This document shows, in pieces, positions 33,382 to 46,828 of a DNA stretch of 64,000 bases. Where the stretch lies: assembly GCF_048544455.1 (NCBI RefSeq), contig NC_133536.1, forward strand, positions 41,288,152 to 41,352,151, read 5' to 3'. The translations under genes were made by a program, and so were the position numbers. The DNA is from Silene latifolia (taxonomy: Eukaryota > Streptophyta > Magnoliopsida > Caryophyllales > Caryophyllaceae). Every line of letters begins with the position of its first letter. Within the stretch, counting starts at the first letter, position 1. The notes below the pieces were generated by a model. That model saw only the letters and a list, made by a program, of their open reading frames with translations. It did not search any database and was not told the DNA's origin.

Positions 33382-35792
33382 TGTAGATACCTCATTTCTG
33401 CACCCCTCGCAAACCACCCGGTGATGATTGGGCCGCATGTTTGATACGCGGAACGATTTGTGACAATTCGTAAGATTATCGTCAAGTGATTGCTCAAATA
33501 TTAATGTCTACCTCTTAGTTGTCATCTACTGCCGATACGGTCGTTTTGACAGTAATTAGAGTACATTCGAGTCCGGGCCTAAAACCGTCTCCATTTTCGA
33601 TAACCGTTAAATCCCGAGTCGAATGTTCGGAATGTTCCGGATATTTCTATTCCATATTTCATAATTTTTATCTTTTAGTAAACAATTTCCCGTAATATTC
33701 ACATAAGATATTAAGGAAAACCGAATTATTTCCGTCCTACCATAACTCAAACACGGAAATCTTTCTTCCGCAGGAGGAAACCCCTTGGGAACAGGACGCG
33801 GCCCAGTCTTGCGCCTCTTCCAAGAGACGCAGTGATCGCTGCGCCTCTTCCCGAGCCCTTTCTCGCATGTTTCTCGTATCTTTTTCATATCTTTCCGAGA
33901 TTCACTTCCAAAGAGTCTCCGAAACCCTAATTCCTCCACGTGATTAGTATAAATAGGAGCCTTCGCTCCTCATATTTCTCACGCGAGTGTCCGCCCTTCT
34001 CTTCTCCCTTTGCATTCTAGACTTTGTTCTTACTTTTTGGCGTCTACGTGCTTGAACTTTCGACCACGTAAGCTCGGATCCTTCTGAGTACTAGCCTCCC
34101 CGTTTGCATGACCGACCAATTTGACCAATTACACATCAATCAACTTAATTAACTTAATCGTTTTCCTCTTACGAGGGCACTTTCTTTGCATTCGCGTCGA
34201 GCATCACTAATTGATATCTTAGTCCTTCTCGTTTTGTCAATATGTAAGTCAGAGGGTGTATAATCCTTGTTTATTTATTGTATTTATTTATTGTATCATC
34301 ATCAATTGTAAGGTTTATGTCGAAAATACCATTAAAACCGATTTCTAAAACCGCGCTTTAAAACCTCTTTTTACGGATTTCCAGTAGACAGACGTCGAGA
34401 AAAGACGCAGCAACTGCTGCGCCTCTCCGAAGGAGCGCAGTTTCTGCTGCGCCTCTTCGTGAGGCTGCCGCAGTTCCTGCTTCTTTTCTTCTTCCTTCAT
34501 CCTTTGTAATTCGTTCGTCTTTTATTTGTTTTCGATTGTTTTCCTTAATTCTTCGATGCAATAGTCTAATAATTTCATGTATATTATTTATCATTCATTC
34601 ACATGTTTAATTTATCGTTAAATCCGACTTAAATCCCTTATAATCTCATATTTGCGGGTTTTCGTCATTAAATTCAATCCGGGTTGTAGAGATTCAATTC
34701 GTTCATATTGAGTTTCTGGAATTCGATCTTTAATATATTTTCATCCATATTCGTCATTAATTTGTCATCAATTTGTCATGTTTAGTTTATTTCATTCACC
34801 CATGTCACTAATTAATCGTTCATCCATGTAATTAATCCATCTTAATTCTGTCTCATCCATGTTTATTGCTTTTATGACCTTAATCGCATGTAAATAACCT
34901 ATTAAATCACTTCCATCCGAGTAAATAATTGTAATCCATCTTTAAATTTACCAACGAGTATTAACAACACGCAATTCCGGCTTCAGAGCCAGAATTCAGG
35001 TCAGGAACAGACGCAGCAACCGCTGCGCCTATTCCAAAGGACGCAGCTCTGCTGCGCCTGTTCCGGGTTGAATTCTGTCCCTGAACTCCGTTTCTGCCTT
35101 GACTTAGTTCATTAGCTTACATATTAACTAACTATTAAACGTATTATCGCCTTCTGTTTTGTTCGTTGATTTATTCTTTTATTCGTTTTCTCAAAATTAT
35201 CCGTTTTAAAGGTATTTTCGACATAAATCGCCTGTCCCAATGCAATTATTGTAATTTTCATTATCGTAATTTTCTTTTATTGTATTTATCTTATTTCTTG
35301 TATCATTTGTATGTTTTCACATGTAATTGAACATTAAATCCTACTTCGACCCAATTGTATGTTAAACTAATTGTCCACCGACTTAGTCTAATTCTCACAC
35401 GCTAGGATTAAAACTTGGATGTTGCATTGCATGCATATAGCCGACGATATATCAAGTACGAATAACTTTCCTAATCATTAGTAGAGGCCGCTATCGAGGC
35501 GGGCGGGATTAGGTGTTCGATCAAAAGAGCTTCCTAATACGTACCCTCACCCCTTACTCCAGATCTCCGTGAGCACCCGTGTTCATTGGCATCCACGAGA
35601 GTCATTCTAGACATAGAATGCTAAGGGTAACGATTGCTTAGTGTTCATGTCTCTACTTTGTGTCTTGACATGACACGAGGTATTCGAACGGTTCCAATTT
35701 CTCATAAAAATTGGTGGCGACTCCATACAAAATGCAAACGCTTGTTTCTCTTTTCCAACCCAAGCGCCCCCGTGGGCGGCCTGCTATCCACA
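33382..35792 (+). repeat. 5' LTR of the gypsy element
   Basis: 2411 bp, direct repeat of 53018-55416. It contains three GACGCAGC/GCTGCGCC dyads (near 33800, 34410 and 35010). A minus-strand open frame (33939-33607) recurs in the other LTR with changes and appears non-coding. Confidence 0.93.
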
Positions 35793-35795
35793 GTT

Positions 35796-35813
35796 TGGCT
35801 ACTCCGCTGGGGA
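35796..35813 (+). promoter_or_regulatory. Primer-binding site of the gypsy element
   Basis: TGGCTACTCCGCTGGGGA starts three bases after the LTR. It resembles the TGGCGACTCC(A/G)CTGGGGA site of Tat/Ogre elements (tRNA-Arg type, from general knowledge), with one visible change. Confidence 0.75.
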
Positions 35814-36581
35814 TAATACACTTACGTGTAGCAAGGGTGAAACTTGAACAAGGTTAGGGAATAATTTGTATAAGACAATGGTCGGTTTTCATAACTCGGT
35901 CTTCCTAGACCGTTTTATTCAGCCTTCCTAGGCCCAACCCAACCCGTTCGACCAATCGTCCCGTCTGAACGGTCCTAATTCTTATTTGGGCCTAAGGATG
36001 GATAGCGATTGACGTCATCCATACCATGATGCTTACTCTTGTTTGTATCAAGGGCCTTCACTACTTGAGGAAATGGACTAGGAATCGGCCTTACTCTTGT
36101 TTGGTACGAGCCTCTTCACAGACTTCGGGTTTGATGGTTCGGTATGGCAACCCACCCTTTAAGCCAAAACCCTTTTAAATGCACTCAGCATCCCGTTATA
36201 ATGCTTGTATAAATGTGTATACTTTACGTGATCACCACTTCTAAACAAAACCATGACGATTTTTTCAAAAATCAAAACCCGTTTTGAAACAAAATTTCGA
36301 AATAGGCTTCCAATTAGCGCAAAATCCGGTCAAAACTCTGTCCATTTGTCAAAATTCGGGCCACAAGCCCATTTCAAAACCTCCCTTCGAGTCCACTCCT
36401 ACAACTACACTATAGTTGACTAGGACACACATTTTCAAAAAACCTTGTCTTTCTTCAAAGCTCACTCAACACAAGTGGCACACACCCACTTCACGAGTCA
36501 AAACATTTCTGCTTTTAGCAAGTGTGTTAGAATGGTCGATCGTGTTTTGATTCGCCGCCGATCTCTTATCCAGTTTCCAAG
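35814..36581 (+). other. Leader of the gypsy element, no gene
   Basis: About 770 bp between PBS and gag. Short frames near 36445 lead into gag out of frame and have no domain. Confidence 0.7.
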
Positions 36582-39285
36582 ATGCCCGGATCAAGTGATG
36601 AAACAAATCTCCACCAACTTCAAGATGGTAATGATCGAATCCTAGCCGCGCTAGCCCAAATGCAAGCTACCCAAGAACAAACCTATGACCGCCTTGAGCT
36701 CATCGAGGGCCGTATCTATGCCGTAGAGGGAAGGTTGCCTCCTCATGAAAGTGAAGTACTACGTGACTCTGACAACGAATCCAAGGATGAAAATCCTCTC
36801 ATGGGGATGATTTGTAGGCGAGAAAAGACTCCAATACCTAGAGGAGCAATTGATGTACCTTAAGGGTGATGACATTTATAGGGAGAACAATCGCAAGTAT
36901 GAGGCCGTCAATTCCAAATTGCCAACTAACTTTAGTATGACGGATATCCCTAAGTTCAAGGGACACGAGAACCCTTTGAACCACATCCGTGCTTTCAAGG
37001 ATTACATGTCTATCAAAGGCATCAAACCCGAGATGTTCTTAAGGATCTTTCCTTCATCTCTAGATACCATCCCGAGGCAATGGTTCTACTCTTTAGATCA
37101 CAAGAAGGTCGCTACATGGGAAGATGCCGCAATCGAGTTCTCTAAACAATATGCGGATAATGCCGAGATCCAAGTTAACATGCGCACTCTAGAGGTTCTT
37201 ACCCAAAATGACAAAGAAGGATTCACCGACTTCCTAAGTAGGTGGAGGAAGACTAGCACCCAACTAGTTGAACGCCCGGATGAGGCTACTCTTGTGGAGA
37301 AGTTTGTGGATAATCTCAAACCCATCTATGCCAATCATTTGAGATACCAAAACATCAAAACTTTCAAGGACCTAACCATACTAGGGACAAGGATTGAAGA
37401 TGACATCCGTAAAGGACTCTTGTCCAAAACGGTAGGTCGAGGATATCAAGGTTCCACAAGTCGTTCATACGGCTCCACTAGCAAGACCGATGAAGTTAAC
37501 CTTCTCGAGCCATCCAAGAAAACTACCCCACCAAGGAAATTCACAAATCTTGGGGACACTTACTCCAACGCTCTAAAAAGGTTAATGAAGCAAGGTAAAC
37601 TCCAACCCATTGGACCTACTCCCGAACCCGAAAGGAAGTCCAAGTTCTGGGACAAGAATTCATACTGTGAATACCATAGGGGCAAGGGGCACGACACAGA
37701 AAAATGCTACAAGTTGAAAAACGTGCTTCAAGACATGATTGAAGATGGTCGACTACCAATACCACCGGGAGGTAAACCCAACAACACTCAGAATCCTCTT
37801 GGAGTTCTAGTGATCACAAGTGACGAATCTACCTTAGATTGCTCACACCTCATTTCTCCAATCGAAAATGAAATTCGTGCAATCGAGAATGAAGGGTTCT
37901 ACTCCACTATCTCCCCTACCATTTTCGACTTCATCACATGGGCAAGGAGTGTAGATAGGCAAGTTTGGGAATTAGAAAATATGGTGACAACTTTACGCAA
38001 TCCCAACGCAACACCCGAAGAACATGTGCCACTAATCTTCCCTCAAAATGCCACTATGCAAGAAGTAGTCACCGTAGTTGATAAACTAGTCGACCAAATC
38101 ATACGACTAGAAGATGATATCATGAGAATGAGGGAATTAGCTGCAATCAATGGAGTTTGGGCCGACGATGATGAGGACGAGTATCTCATTGAAAACTCCC
38201 TAGTCAAAGAAATAGTCCAAAATGGTGAAGACCAAGATGTGGACCACCTAACTCGTTCGGGTCGTCCATATCAAAGCACTACTCAAAATGGTCCAACCAA
38301 CGTCATCACACCAAATGACAACGAAGATGACTCCACTGATCATTTGCTCAAGCAATTACAGAAGACAAAGGCTGATCTTTCAGTCTGGCAATTAGTAGCA
38401 AGCTCATTCCCACATCGCCAAGCTTTACTGCAAGCTTTGGCCAAACTAAATGTGGCACATAACTCCACTCCTGAAGATGTAGTCAACTTGGTCTTCCAAG
38501 AATCACCGAAACTAAGTAATCCTATTACTTTCTCGGACGAAGATTTGCCACCTTTTGGCGCTAGTCACAACCTTGCTCTATACATCACTGTCATTTGTCT
38601 AAAGAAAAATGTGCCAATGACCTTGGTAGATGATGGCTCCGCAGTCAACGTCATACCCCTCAAAACGGCATACAAGCTAGGCATGAAAGAGTCGGATTGG
38701 ACCCCTACCAATCAGGGTGTGCGTGCATATGACGGTACACGACGAAAGGTGGTAGGACTTGTTAACTTAACCATAGCCACAGGGCCAATCGAACGAAAGG
38801 TTAACTTCCAAATAGTGGACATTGAAGTTTCATTTAACATACTTCTGGGAAGGCCTTGGATTCACGCTTCCAAAGCGGTAACATCCACCCTTCATCAAAA
38901 GATCAAGATCCCACCAAATGGCAAAGTAGTGACGATCACTTCGTCACCCATCAAGGCAATAATCGAAAAACAGTCAAACAATCAAGTCCTTGCGGATCCC
39001 GTATACGAACTTGGGGGCTTCCAAAGTGTAAGTGACATAGAAAGTGAGTTGGCACCCTTATACTATAATCCCTACTCCAACTTGGTGGTCAACCACATAC
39101 TCAAATCCCAGGGATACTTCCCTGGAATGCCTTTGAACCCGATTCGGAAGAATACCTTCGCACCATACAAGGAAGGCAACTCAACGAGGATACCACTTGG
39201 ACTAAAGTACAAACCCACGAAAGAGGAGGTTCTTGAAATGCTTGCCCAAGTCCAAAACCGTAAGCACGTAGGAGTCCAAATGTGA
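36582..39285 (+). pseudogene. gag-pro: Gypsy gag and protease (frameshift near the N-terminus)
   Basis: The start MPGSSDETNLHQLQDGNDRI at 36582 begins a coiled-coil-rich N-terminus. A frameshift near 36800 moves to the frame read as LQYLEEQLMYLKGDD, which stays open to 39285. Next come the capsid (Retrotrans_gag: DIPKFKGHENPLNHIRAFKD, QWFYSLDHKKVATWEDA, NMRTLEVLTQNDKEGFTDFL), a CEYHRGKGHDTEKC zinc-knuckle-like motif, a linker and the aspartic protease with VDDGSAVNVIP and FNILLGRPWIHASKAV. The frame stops at TGA 39283-39285 and the next region is in the same frame. That stop could be the normal gag-pro/pol boundary or a mutation. Confidence 0.9.
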
Positions 39286-42200
39286 CCCTATCTCCCTACT
39301 TTAAATGGGTACTTTGTTCAAGAAGGAAGTCTAGAACTCTTTCACGGATTTCCCGAGCCTTGGCATTATCTCGAGAGGAAGCTAGCCGGAATCGAGTTCT
39401 TTCACGATTGCTACTTTATCCCCCTAGAAATGGTTCCTACCGTCAAAACCCGCCAAGCACCTTGCTTAGACGAACAAGCTGTTAGCCTATTGTTTGGAGA
39501 AGATCGATTCGTTAGGGCCGCGCAGGATGAGATCATTACCATGATACTTCAAGACGATCGCTTCAACCCCACCGCGTTAACCACAGAAACCGACGCAAGA
39601 CAACAGAAAGGATGGAGAAAATCAATCAAGTGGACCAACAATCAAGGAAGACTCTTCAAGCTCACCACTGGAGAAGAAGAGATGTTCAAAGGAGAACCAG
39701 AAGACGATGAGTTCGAGTCGGAGTCAGAGTCGGAGTCTAGAGAAGTCATTAGAGAGTCTACTCCTGTCGTCATCCCCACTCCCTTTTTTTCTCCTAGCTT
39801 AGCCTCGAGTAGTCACAGTAGTTTGGGAAATGCCCCAACCACTGTCCCTTTGCCGCCACTGCCCATGGATCAGTTGGCTTCTTTGTTTCAACTCTACTCA
39901 AATTTTAATATGAATAAATCAGGTTCTGCTTACTCTTTGTGCTATCTTGAGTGCAATTCTGTTTACGATGATACTGAGGATGACCAAGACCCAGACTCGA
40001 TCGAAATACCTCCCTACGTAGCCAAAGAAATATTACAGGAAGGGGAAGGGGGACCAGTAATAAAGGACACCGAACCCATCAATGTAGGAACTGAACTAGA
40101 ACCCCAAGAACTTAGGATAGGGACTACCTTGAGCTCTACCGAAAGGGCCGATTTCATAGACCTCCTAAATGAATTCAAAGACGTTTTTGCTTGGTCCTAC
40201 AAAGACATGCCAGGGATCGACAGGGATATCGCCGAACATAGAATTCCGATTAAGCCAGGTTTCAAACCTGTAAAACAAAAGCTTCGACGAATGAGAACAG
40301 AATGGGCTCTAAAGATTAAGGAAGAAGTTGACAAGCAATTCAAAGCCGGGTTCATCAAAGTTTCCGAGTATTCTGACTGGGTAGCTAACATAGTACCCGT
40401 ACCCAAAAAGGATGGGAGAATCCGTGTTTGTGTTGATTTTAGGGACTTAAACAAAGCAAGTCCAAAAGATGACTTCCCTCTACCTCACATCGATATATTG
40501 GTGGACAATACTGCTGACCACGCGTTACTATCCTTCATGGATGGGTATGCGGGTTATAACCAAATCAAGATGGCCATGGAAGATATGCATAAGACCGCAT
40601 TCGTCACCCAATGGGGAACCTATTGCTATACGGTAATGCCGTTTGGATTAATCAACGCCGGAGCTACATATCAACGCACCGCAACTACGCTCCTACATGA
40701 CATGATGCACAAAGAAGTTGAGGTATACGTAGATGACATGATTGTCAAATCCAAGGAAAGAGAGGGACATATCGCGAACCTTCGCAAGTTCTTCGCAAGA
40801 TTACGAAAGTACAACATGAGGCTCAATCCTCAGAAATGCACATTCGGGGTAACATCTGGCAAACTCTTGGGATACGTCGTTAGCCAACGAGGTATAGAAA
40901 TAGATGCTTCCAAAATCAAAGCTCTGATCGAAATGCCACAACCTCAAACAGAAAAAGAAGTCAAAGGATTCCTAGGAAAGGTGCAATATATAAGTCGATT
41001 CATATCGAAACTTACGATGATTTGTGAGGCTATCTTCAAGAAACTCAAGAAAACAGACCACACCCTGTGGGATGATGATTGTCAAAAGGCATTCGACCGA
41101 ATCAAGGAGATATTGGCTAAACCATCAGTGCTCATGCCACCACAACGAGATCAACCTCTTGGTTTATATCTCACATGGAATCGAAACAATGACCATGGGT
41201 GCCATGCTGGCTCAAACTGTAGGAAGTGAAGAAAGAGCTATCTACTATCTTAGTAAGAAGTTCTTGGAGTACGAGTGTAAATACTCACAACTCAAAAAGA
41301 CATGCCTCGCTCTTGTGTGGGCAACGAAGAAGCTACGCCATTACATGCTTAGCTACTCCGTCAGAATATACTCCAAAATGGATCCAGTCAAATACCTCTT
41401 CGAGAAACCCGTCCTTAACGGACGTCTAGCAAGATGGACCTTGATGCTCTCAGAATTCGACCTCAAATACGTGCCACTGAAAGTTATAAAAGGTCGCGCC
41501 ATCGCCGAATTTTTCGCAGAAAATCCTATCAACGACGCACAAACGATAGATACTTGGTCATTTCCAGACGAGGATATACTCCAAACTGATGTAGACTCCT
41601 GGGACCTGTACTTTGATGGAGCATCGAATTTAAGAGGATTCGGAATAGGAGTGTTGCTCATTTCTCCTGAAGGCGAGCATACACCAATTGTTGTCAAACT
41701 CGACTTTGAGGTGACAAACAATGCTGCAGAATACGAAGCTTGTCTCATTGGACTACAAGCAGCAGTGAGCTTAGGCATCAAAAACCTCCGAGTACACGGG
41801 GATTCATCACTAATCATCAACCAAGTTACAGGATCTTGGAAAATCCGAAGCGAAAGCCTAGCGCCTTATCAAGCTAGAATAGACCAAGTCGCTCAATTCT
41901 TTGATCACGTAACCTACCTACACCTACCTCGGGAAGAAAATCAATTTGCAGACGCTCTTGCGAAACTTGCATCTTTGATCAATATGCCAGATCACATGGT
42001 GGAAATGCCTTTGTGCATCGAACGACGGTCAGAGCCGGCGTATGTCCACCAAATCACCGACGAAGAGGAAATCGCACAGGAACTCTGGTTCCAAGCAATC
42101 CTGAATTTTAAGCTTAATGGTACATATACACCGGATATGGACAAGAAGGGACAACGTGCTATACGCCTACTAGCTTCCCAATACATTCTGATGCAAGGAG

Positions 42201-43333
42201 AATTATACAAAAGAACACCTCTTGGTGTAGTCCTACGTTGCCTTGATCATTCACAGGCACGAAAGGTGATGGAAGAAGTCCACGACGGAGAATGCGGTCC
42301 TCACATGAGTGGGCCAATGATGGCAAAGAAAATCACACGTTTGGGATATTATTGGACCACAATGGAATTCGATTGCATCAAATACGTAAGACATTGCCAC
42401 AATTGCCAAATCTTCGGGAATGTACAACATGTCCCTCCTTCATTACTCTATACAATGACATCCCCTTGGCCATTTTCTGCATGGGGAATTGACATAATCG
42501 GAAGATAACCCCAAATAGGAACAGGAGGTCACTGTTTCATTCTAGTACCAATCAACTATTTCACCAAATGGGTAGAAGCGGCTTCCTACACTAGTCTTAC
42601 AGCTAAAAATGTGGCAAAGTTCATACAAAACAACATCATCTGTCGATATGGTTGCCCACATGAGATCATTAGCGATAATGGATCACATTTCCAAGCTGAG
42701 ACCGAGCAATTGCTAGCCAAATACAAGATTAAGCATCACCACTCTTCGCCCTATAGACCACAGACTAACGGCGCGGTAGAGGCGGCAAACAAGAATGTTG
42801 TCACGATTCTCAAGAAAATGATTGACAACTATAGAGATTGGCCAATCAAGATACCCTTTGCTTTGTGGGGGTATCGTACATCTGTTAGGACGCCCACTGG
42901 GGCTACTCCTTTCTATTTGACCTACGGCATGGAAGTTGTACAATCAGTCGAGCTAGAAATATCATCCTTGCGTATTTTACTCGAAAGTCAAATCCCGGAA
43001 GCCGATTGAAAGGGGGATAGATATGAAGAACTCATCCTCCTGGATGAACGTAGGCTACGCGCCTTGCATAATGTCCAAACATATCAAGCACGTATCAAAC
43101 GAGCTTTCAACAAAAGGGTTAGGCCAAGAAACATCAAAGAAGGAGACTTAGTGCTTAAATCGGTTAGAGCTCTCTTACCGGTTGACCCACGGGGAAAATT
43201 CAAACCTAATTGGGCTGGACCATTTCTAGTCAAATCAATACTCCCGGGGGGTGCGGTTAGAATCACAGACCTAGACGGGAATGAGTTTTCAAACCCCACA
43301 AACCTTGACCAACTGAAACGATACTATGCCTAG
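39286..43333 (+). pseudogene. pol: Gypsy pol: RT, RNase H, archaeal-type RNase H, integrase (broken)
   Basis: It is in frame with gag after the TGA (PYLPTLNGYFVQEG). The RT domain has DWVANIVPVPKKDGRIRVCV, FMDGYAGYNQI and catalytic YVDDMIVK. Near 41165-41200 a frameshift moves to the frame holding gypsy RNase H, then a second RNase H (YFDGASNLRGFGIGVLLISP, NNAAEYEACLIGL, REENQFADALAKLAS), the Tat-lineage hallmark. Integrase follows: zinc region (HCHNCQ), TAA at 42506-42508, the core (NYFTKWVEA, SDNGSHFQ, YRPQTNGAVEAANKN), TGA at 43007-43009 where Trp is likely, then the C-terminal domain ending DQLKRYYA. Catalytic motifs are largely present, but three lesions prevent a full polyprotein. Confidence 0.92.
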
Positions 43334-43879
43334 AATAGGAATAAAAACGCGCCTCGCGTAATCCCACGTGTCGCTCTTGTGGCACTAAATAAACGGCCCC
43401 TGGCCAAGCTGAAATAAGCTAATGTCACTGTGCTCTTGCATTTTGGCAAATTCGTCATCCTCATATCATCAAATAAACTAAATTCGCACCTTCAGAGTAA
43501 GCAAAAGCTCATGCTTATTTTCTAAGTTCATTACAAGCTCTTGCTTCGAACAATTATTCTTTTACATTTACTCGAACTACGTGCAAGGGTTTAATTTCGC
43601 TTTTTAAGTGAATACGTAGGCAATCCTTCACGGGATTCAACCCATTATATCTAAAATGTAAATAGAAGGACATTTGCATTGCATTTGAAATTCGACAAGA
43701 ATAATAAATAGAAAATCACAACGGTTTCATAACCATTTAACCTTTTTATTTCATTCATTTTCTAATAATAATAGTACGCTACATAATAAAAATAGAATAG
43801 GCTAGGATTCTAAAAATCCCACCTTTTTATTACAACAATAATAATAATAATAACCAAATAATAATAATAAAGACTCGGG
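43334..43879. other. Spacer between pol and the antisense ORF
   Basis: About 550 bp with no gene. It ends in an ATT/AAT-rich simple repeat (43836-43872) just past the stop of the antisense ORF. Confidence 0.6.
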
Positions 43880-45361
43880 CTATTCCTCCATCTTCCCCTT
43901 GCCCTTGTCATTCTTGTCATATTTCTTGTCACGACCTCGAGCCGGACGCTCTTGCGCCACTTCAGACCTAATCACCAACGGTCTTTCTCGAGGCCTAGCC
44001 TTTCCATTCTTGCCAATCACCATTTCCGCGACAGGAGTAGTCTTTGGTTTCTTTGAAGGATGAACAACTTGAAACCCGGCTTCTTCTTCTCCCTCTGTCA
44101 GATGCTTCTCTTTCTCTTTCTCTCCCTCGCGCACCTTGTAGTCAACAGGCTCGCGCTTCCTCAATTTCTCGCGCTCTTCCGGAGTTGTAGCCTTTCTCCA
44201 TCTCAGATAAGAATCCGACACCCATAAAGCATTGGCGGAGAAATTCAAGAACCACATGTTTCTTTGGGCCCATTTAATGGCCCACTCTCTCCGGCTCTCT
44301 GTAGTAAGCGCCATAGCAGTCTGCGGGACGGTATCAAGCCTCGGGATCGTCTGTTTCAACCCAACTTGTCTCATCAGCCTTTCCGGGAAGATGCACACCA
44401 TAAACTCCAATCCAGGAATACGCACGGACCTAGTGGGATCCAAAGAAGACACTCCAGTGACAGACTTGAGGTGCCACCACGGCACGACCCACCTAATCAA
44501 CGGGCCATCATCGCTCTTCAGCTTGTTCTTCCAATAATCACAAACCCGAGTGAAGTCCACCATGTACAACCTCGTCCTCATCGCAATTGAGCGGGCATGA
44601 TAGGAAAGCGCATGAACTGGGGGCTCGATCAATCGGAGCCGTTCCATAAGCCAAACCTACCAAAAGCGGGTATTAGACATCAAAAAAAAAAAAAACGAAA
44701 AAAAAAAGAAAAAGAAGATGTCTTTTACCTGCAGAATGACGGGACTCCCCAAGAACGGCAGATCGCGGTTGGATTTCCTATTATCCAAGCCCAAAATAAT
44801 CTCTCCTAAGCATAAGCAAGCTGGGCTCCTGCGCAGCTCCATCTGCTCAACAAGGCCCAGAAGACGGGGATCACCTCTCAAGTCTTCATCAACATGCCCT
44901 TGGAAGACATACACATGCAACAAGCAAAAGCCAAATGCCCTCCGCCTAGCAACATGAGAAACGGTGGGGTCGGCCCTGTTGATGAATCGATCTATGAAGT
45001 CCAACATTCTCACACCCTTTGAGGTAACTAGACGGTCCACCTCAAGCCTAGTCAATCCAAGCAAATCTCTAAATTTGCTCTTATACCCTTGAGAAGTGGA
45101 AGGAACGGCGGGCAAGTGTTCGGGGTCCCACCCACCAATAGCAGCAATTTCTTCAGGAAAGGGGCAAATATCACCTCCAGGGAACGCAAAAACATGGTAG
45201 TTCGGGTCCCAATAATCGAGGCAAGCATCCAAGAACGGTTTAACAACTTTGATGAGTTTCAAACTCAACAACGATCCAAAGTTATAGGAGCCCATATCAT
45301 GCTTCTCCATATTTGAAAATTCGTTGGTCCATTTCTTCAAGCGGATCTCCAAAGTATTCAT
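43880..45361 (-). CDS. Antisense ORF 1 of the gypsy element, DUF7745/plant-mobile-domain-like (two exons)
   Basis: Minus strand. Exon 1 is 45361-44729 (211 codons), the intron is 44728-44657 (72 nt, GTAAAAG...TTGGTAG, T-rich, phase 0) and exon 2 is 44656-43880; 469 aa. Reading through the splice gives LPFLGSPVILQ-VWLMERLRLIEPP, a continuous motif that supports the intron. Other features: EEIAAIGGWDPEHLP, LDFIDRFINRADP, MRTRLYMVDFTRVCDYWKNK, RRREWAIKWAQRNMW-like W-rich stretches and a Lys/Arg-rich nuclear-type tail. The pattern fits the DUF7745 / plant mobile domain family that some Tat-lineage elements carry in antisense. Both exons are open. Its role is unknown. Family name from memory of motif style, not a search. 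Confidence 0.7.
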
Positions 45362-46272
45362 GATGAAAAATTTATTTTGAAGAAGTTTTGTGTAATTAGA
45401 CGAAGAAGAGACGGAAGGTTTGTGTGAATAAAAGCTCCATCGACGTTTCTATTTATACTAATTTCTGTTTCCAAAAATCCGTCAGAACAGACCACCTTGG
45501 GAACAGGCGCAGCACCTGCTGCGCCTCTTCAAAGGGACGCAGCTCATGTTGCGCCTCTTCCTCAGCTTCACTTCCGTGATTTTCCGCGTTGGATCTTTGC
45601 TAATTCCATGACGAATAATTTCCTATTCCTACGGGTTATTATTTTGGTAAATACGGGAAAATTACCATGCTTCAGGTTTCCTAATTTCGCGGGCGCGCAT
45701 TTCGAGGCGACATCGACATTTCTGCCATTTTATCACATTTGTATATTTTCATTTTTAAGAAATAATTTTCATTTTAATTCATTTTCATTTTAGGAAATAT
45801 TTTCCTTTTAATTCCTTTATCTTAAATCTCGACATGTATATATTAATTTCAATTTCTTAATTTCATTTCTACATTTCTAACTTATAGATTTCTATTTTTT
45901 TTTTCTTTTTTAGAGGGTAACCCTCCCTACCGTCCGGTCATTTCCGGCAAAATTTTTGCATTTTCACGTTCTTTTGAGTCTCTCATTTCGCGCTAATTAA
46001 GGCCATATGTATATAAAAATGTATGCTTTGCGTGTTTTTTATGTAAATTTCGGCAGCATGACGGCGTAAACCGTCACCTACCAAACCTGTTCGAAACTAA
46101 CCTGTAGATACAAGCAACACAACCCAGCAGCAACGGCACTCAGGCCATCATATATATACCAAACGGAGGAAATGTACAAACCGGGGGCTCGAGCCCCAAA
46201 CAAAGTCCAAAAATGTTCAAAATCAATGTCTAAATGTACAAATGTGCAAAATACGACAAAAGCTACACAAAA
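45362..46272. other. Region between the two antisense cassettes
   Basis: It includes the short upstream region of antisense ORF 1, a GACGCAGC/GCTGCGCC dyad pair near 45508-45560, and AT-rich spacer. I see no further gene. Confidence 0.55.
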
Positions 46273-46828
46273 CTACTGTTGGGCGCCCTCCAACTCCGCA
46301 ACTCTCGCCACAAGAACGGCGATCTCGGCGTCCCGAACCTCGAGCTCCCTCAACAAGCGAGTTGTCTCCTCCCGAGACTGGGTCAACTCTCGCTCCAGCC
46401 CGCGGTCACCCTGTAAACAATAAATTGGCTCATGTCAATCGATTCAAGCAAAATTAGAAAATCAAAAATCAAAAATAAAATGGGCGTAAGGTTCGTACCT
46501 GAAGACCTCGACCGCCGACAAGTGCCTCGACGGCAGTAGCTCGCAGCCGGTTGGCCACCCTCCACAACGCCACAAATCGAGTCGGTGCAACCTGCATTTT
46601 CAAAAAGAAATTCTCAACAATTGAACAAACTCAATCAAATGTGTTCTTACACAAAAGTTATACAAGTTAGAGGCCCATCCTCCGAATCAGATGCTGCCAG
46701 TCGTCCAGGCCAGCATCCGTCACAGCTACATCAAAGTCACGCAGCTCGGAGATCGTCGTCCTCCCGGTCGCGTCAGTGTACTCGAGGGTCTCAGGGTACT
46801 CTGGCACTACTACAAATGAGCACTTGGG

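Noticed and set aside
33607-33939. 110-codon minus frame in the gypsy LTR (also at 53151-53576)
   Set aside because: The two LTR copies differ by frame-changing edits around the GC dyad; low likelihood of coding.
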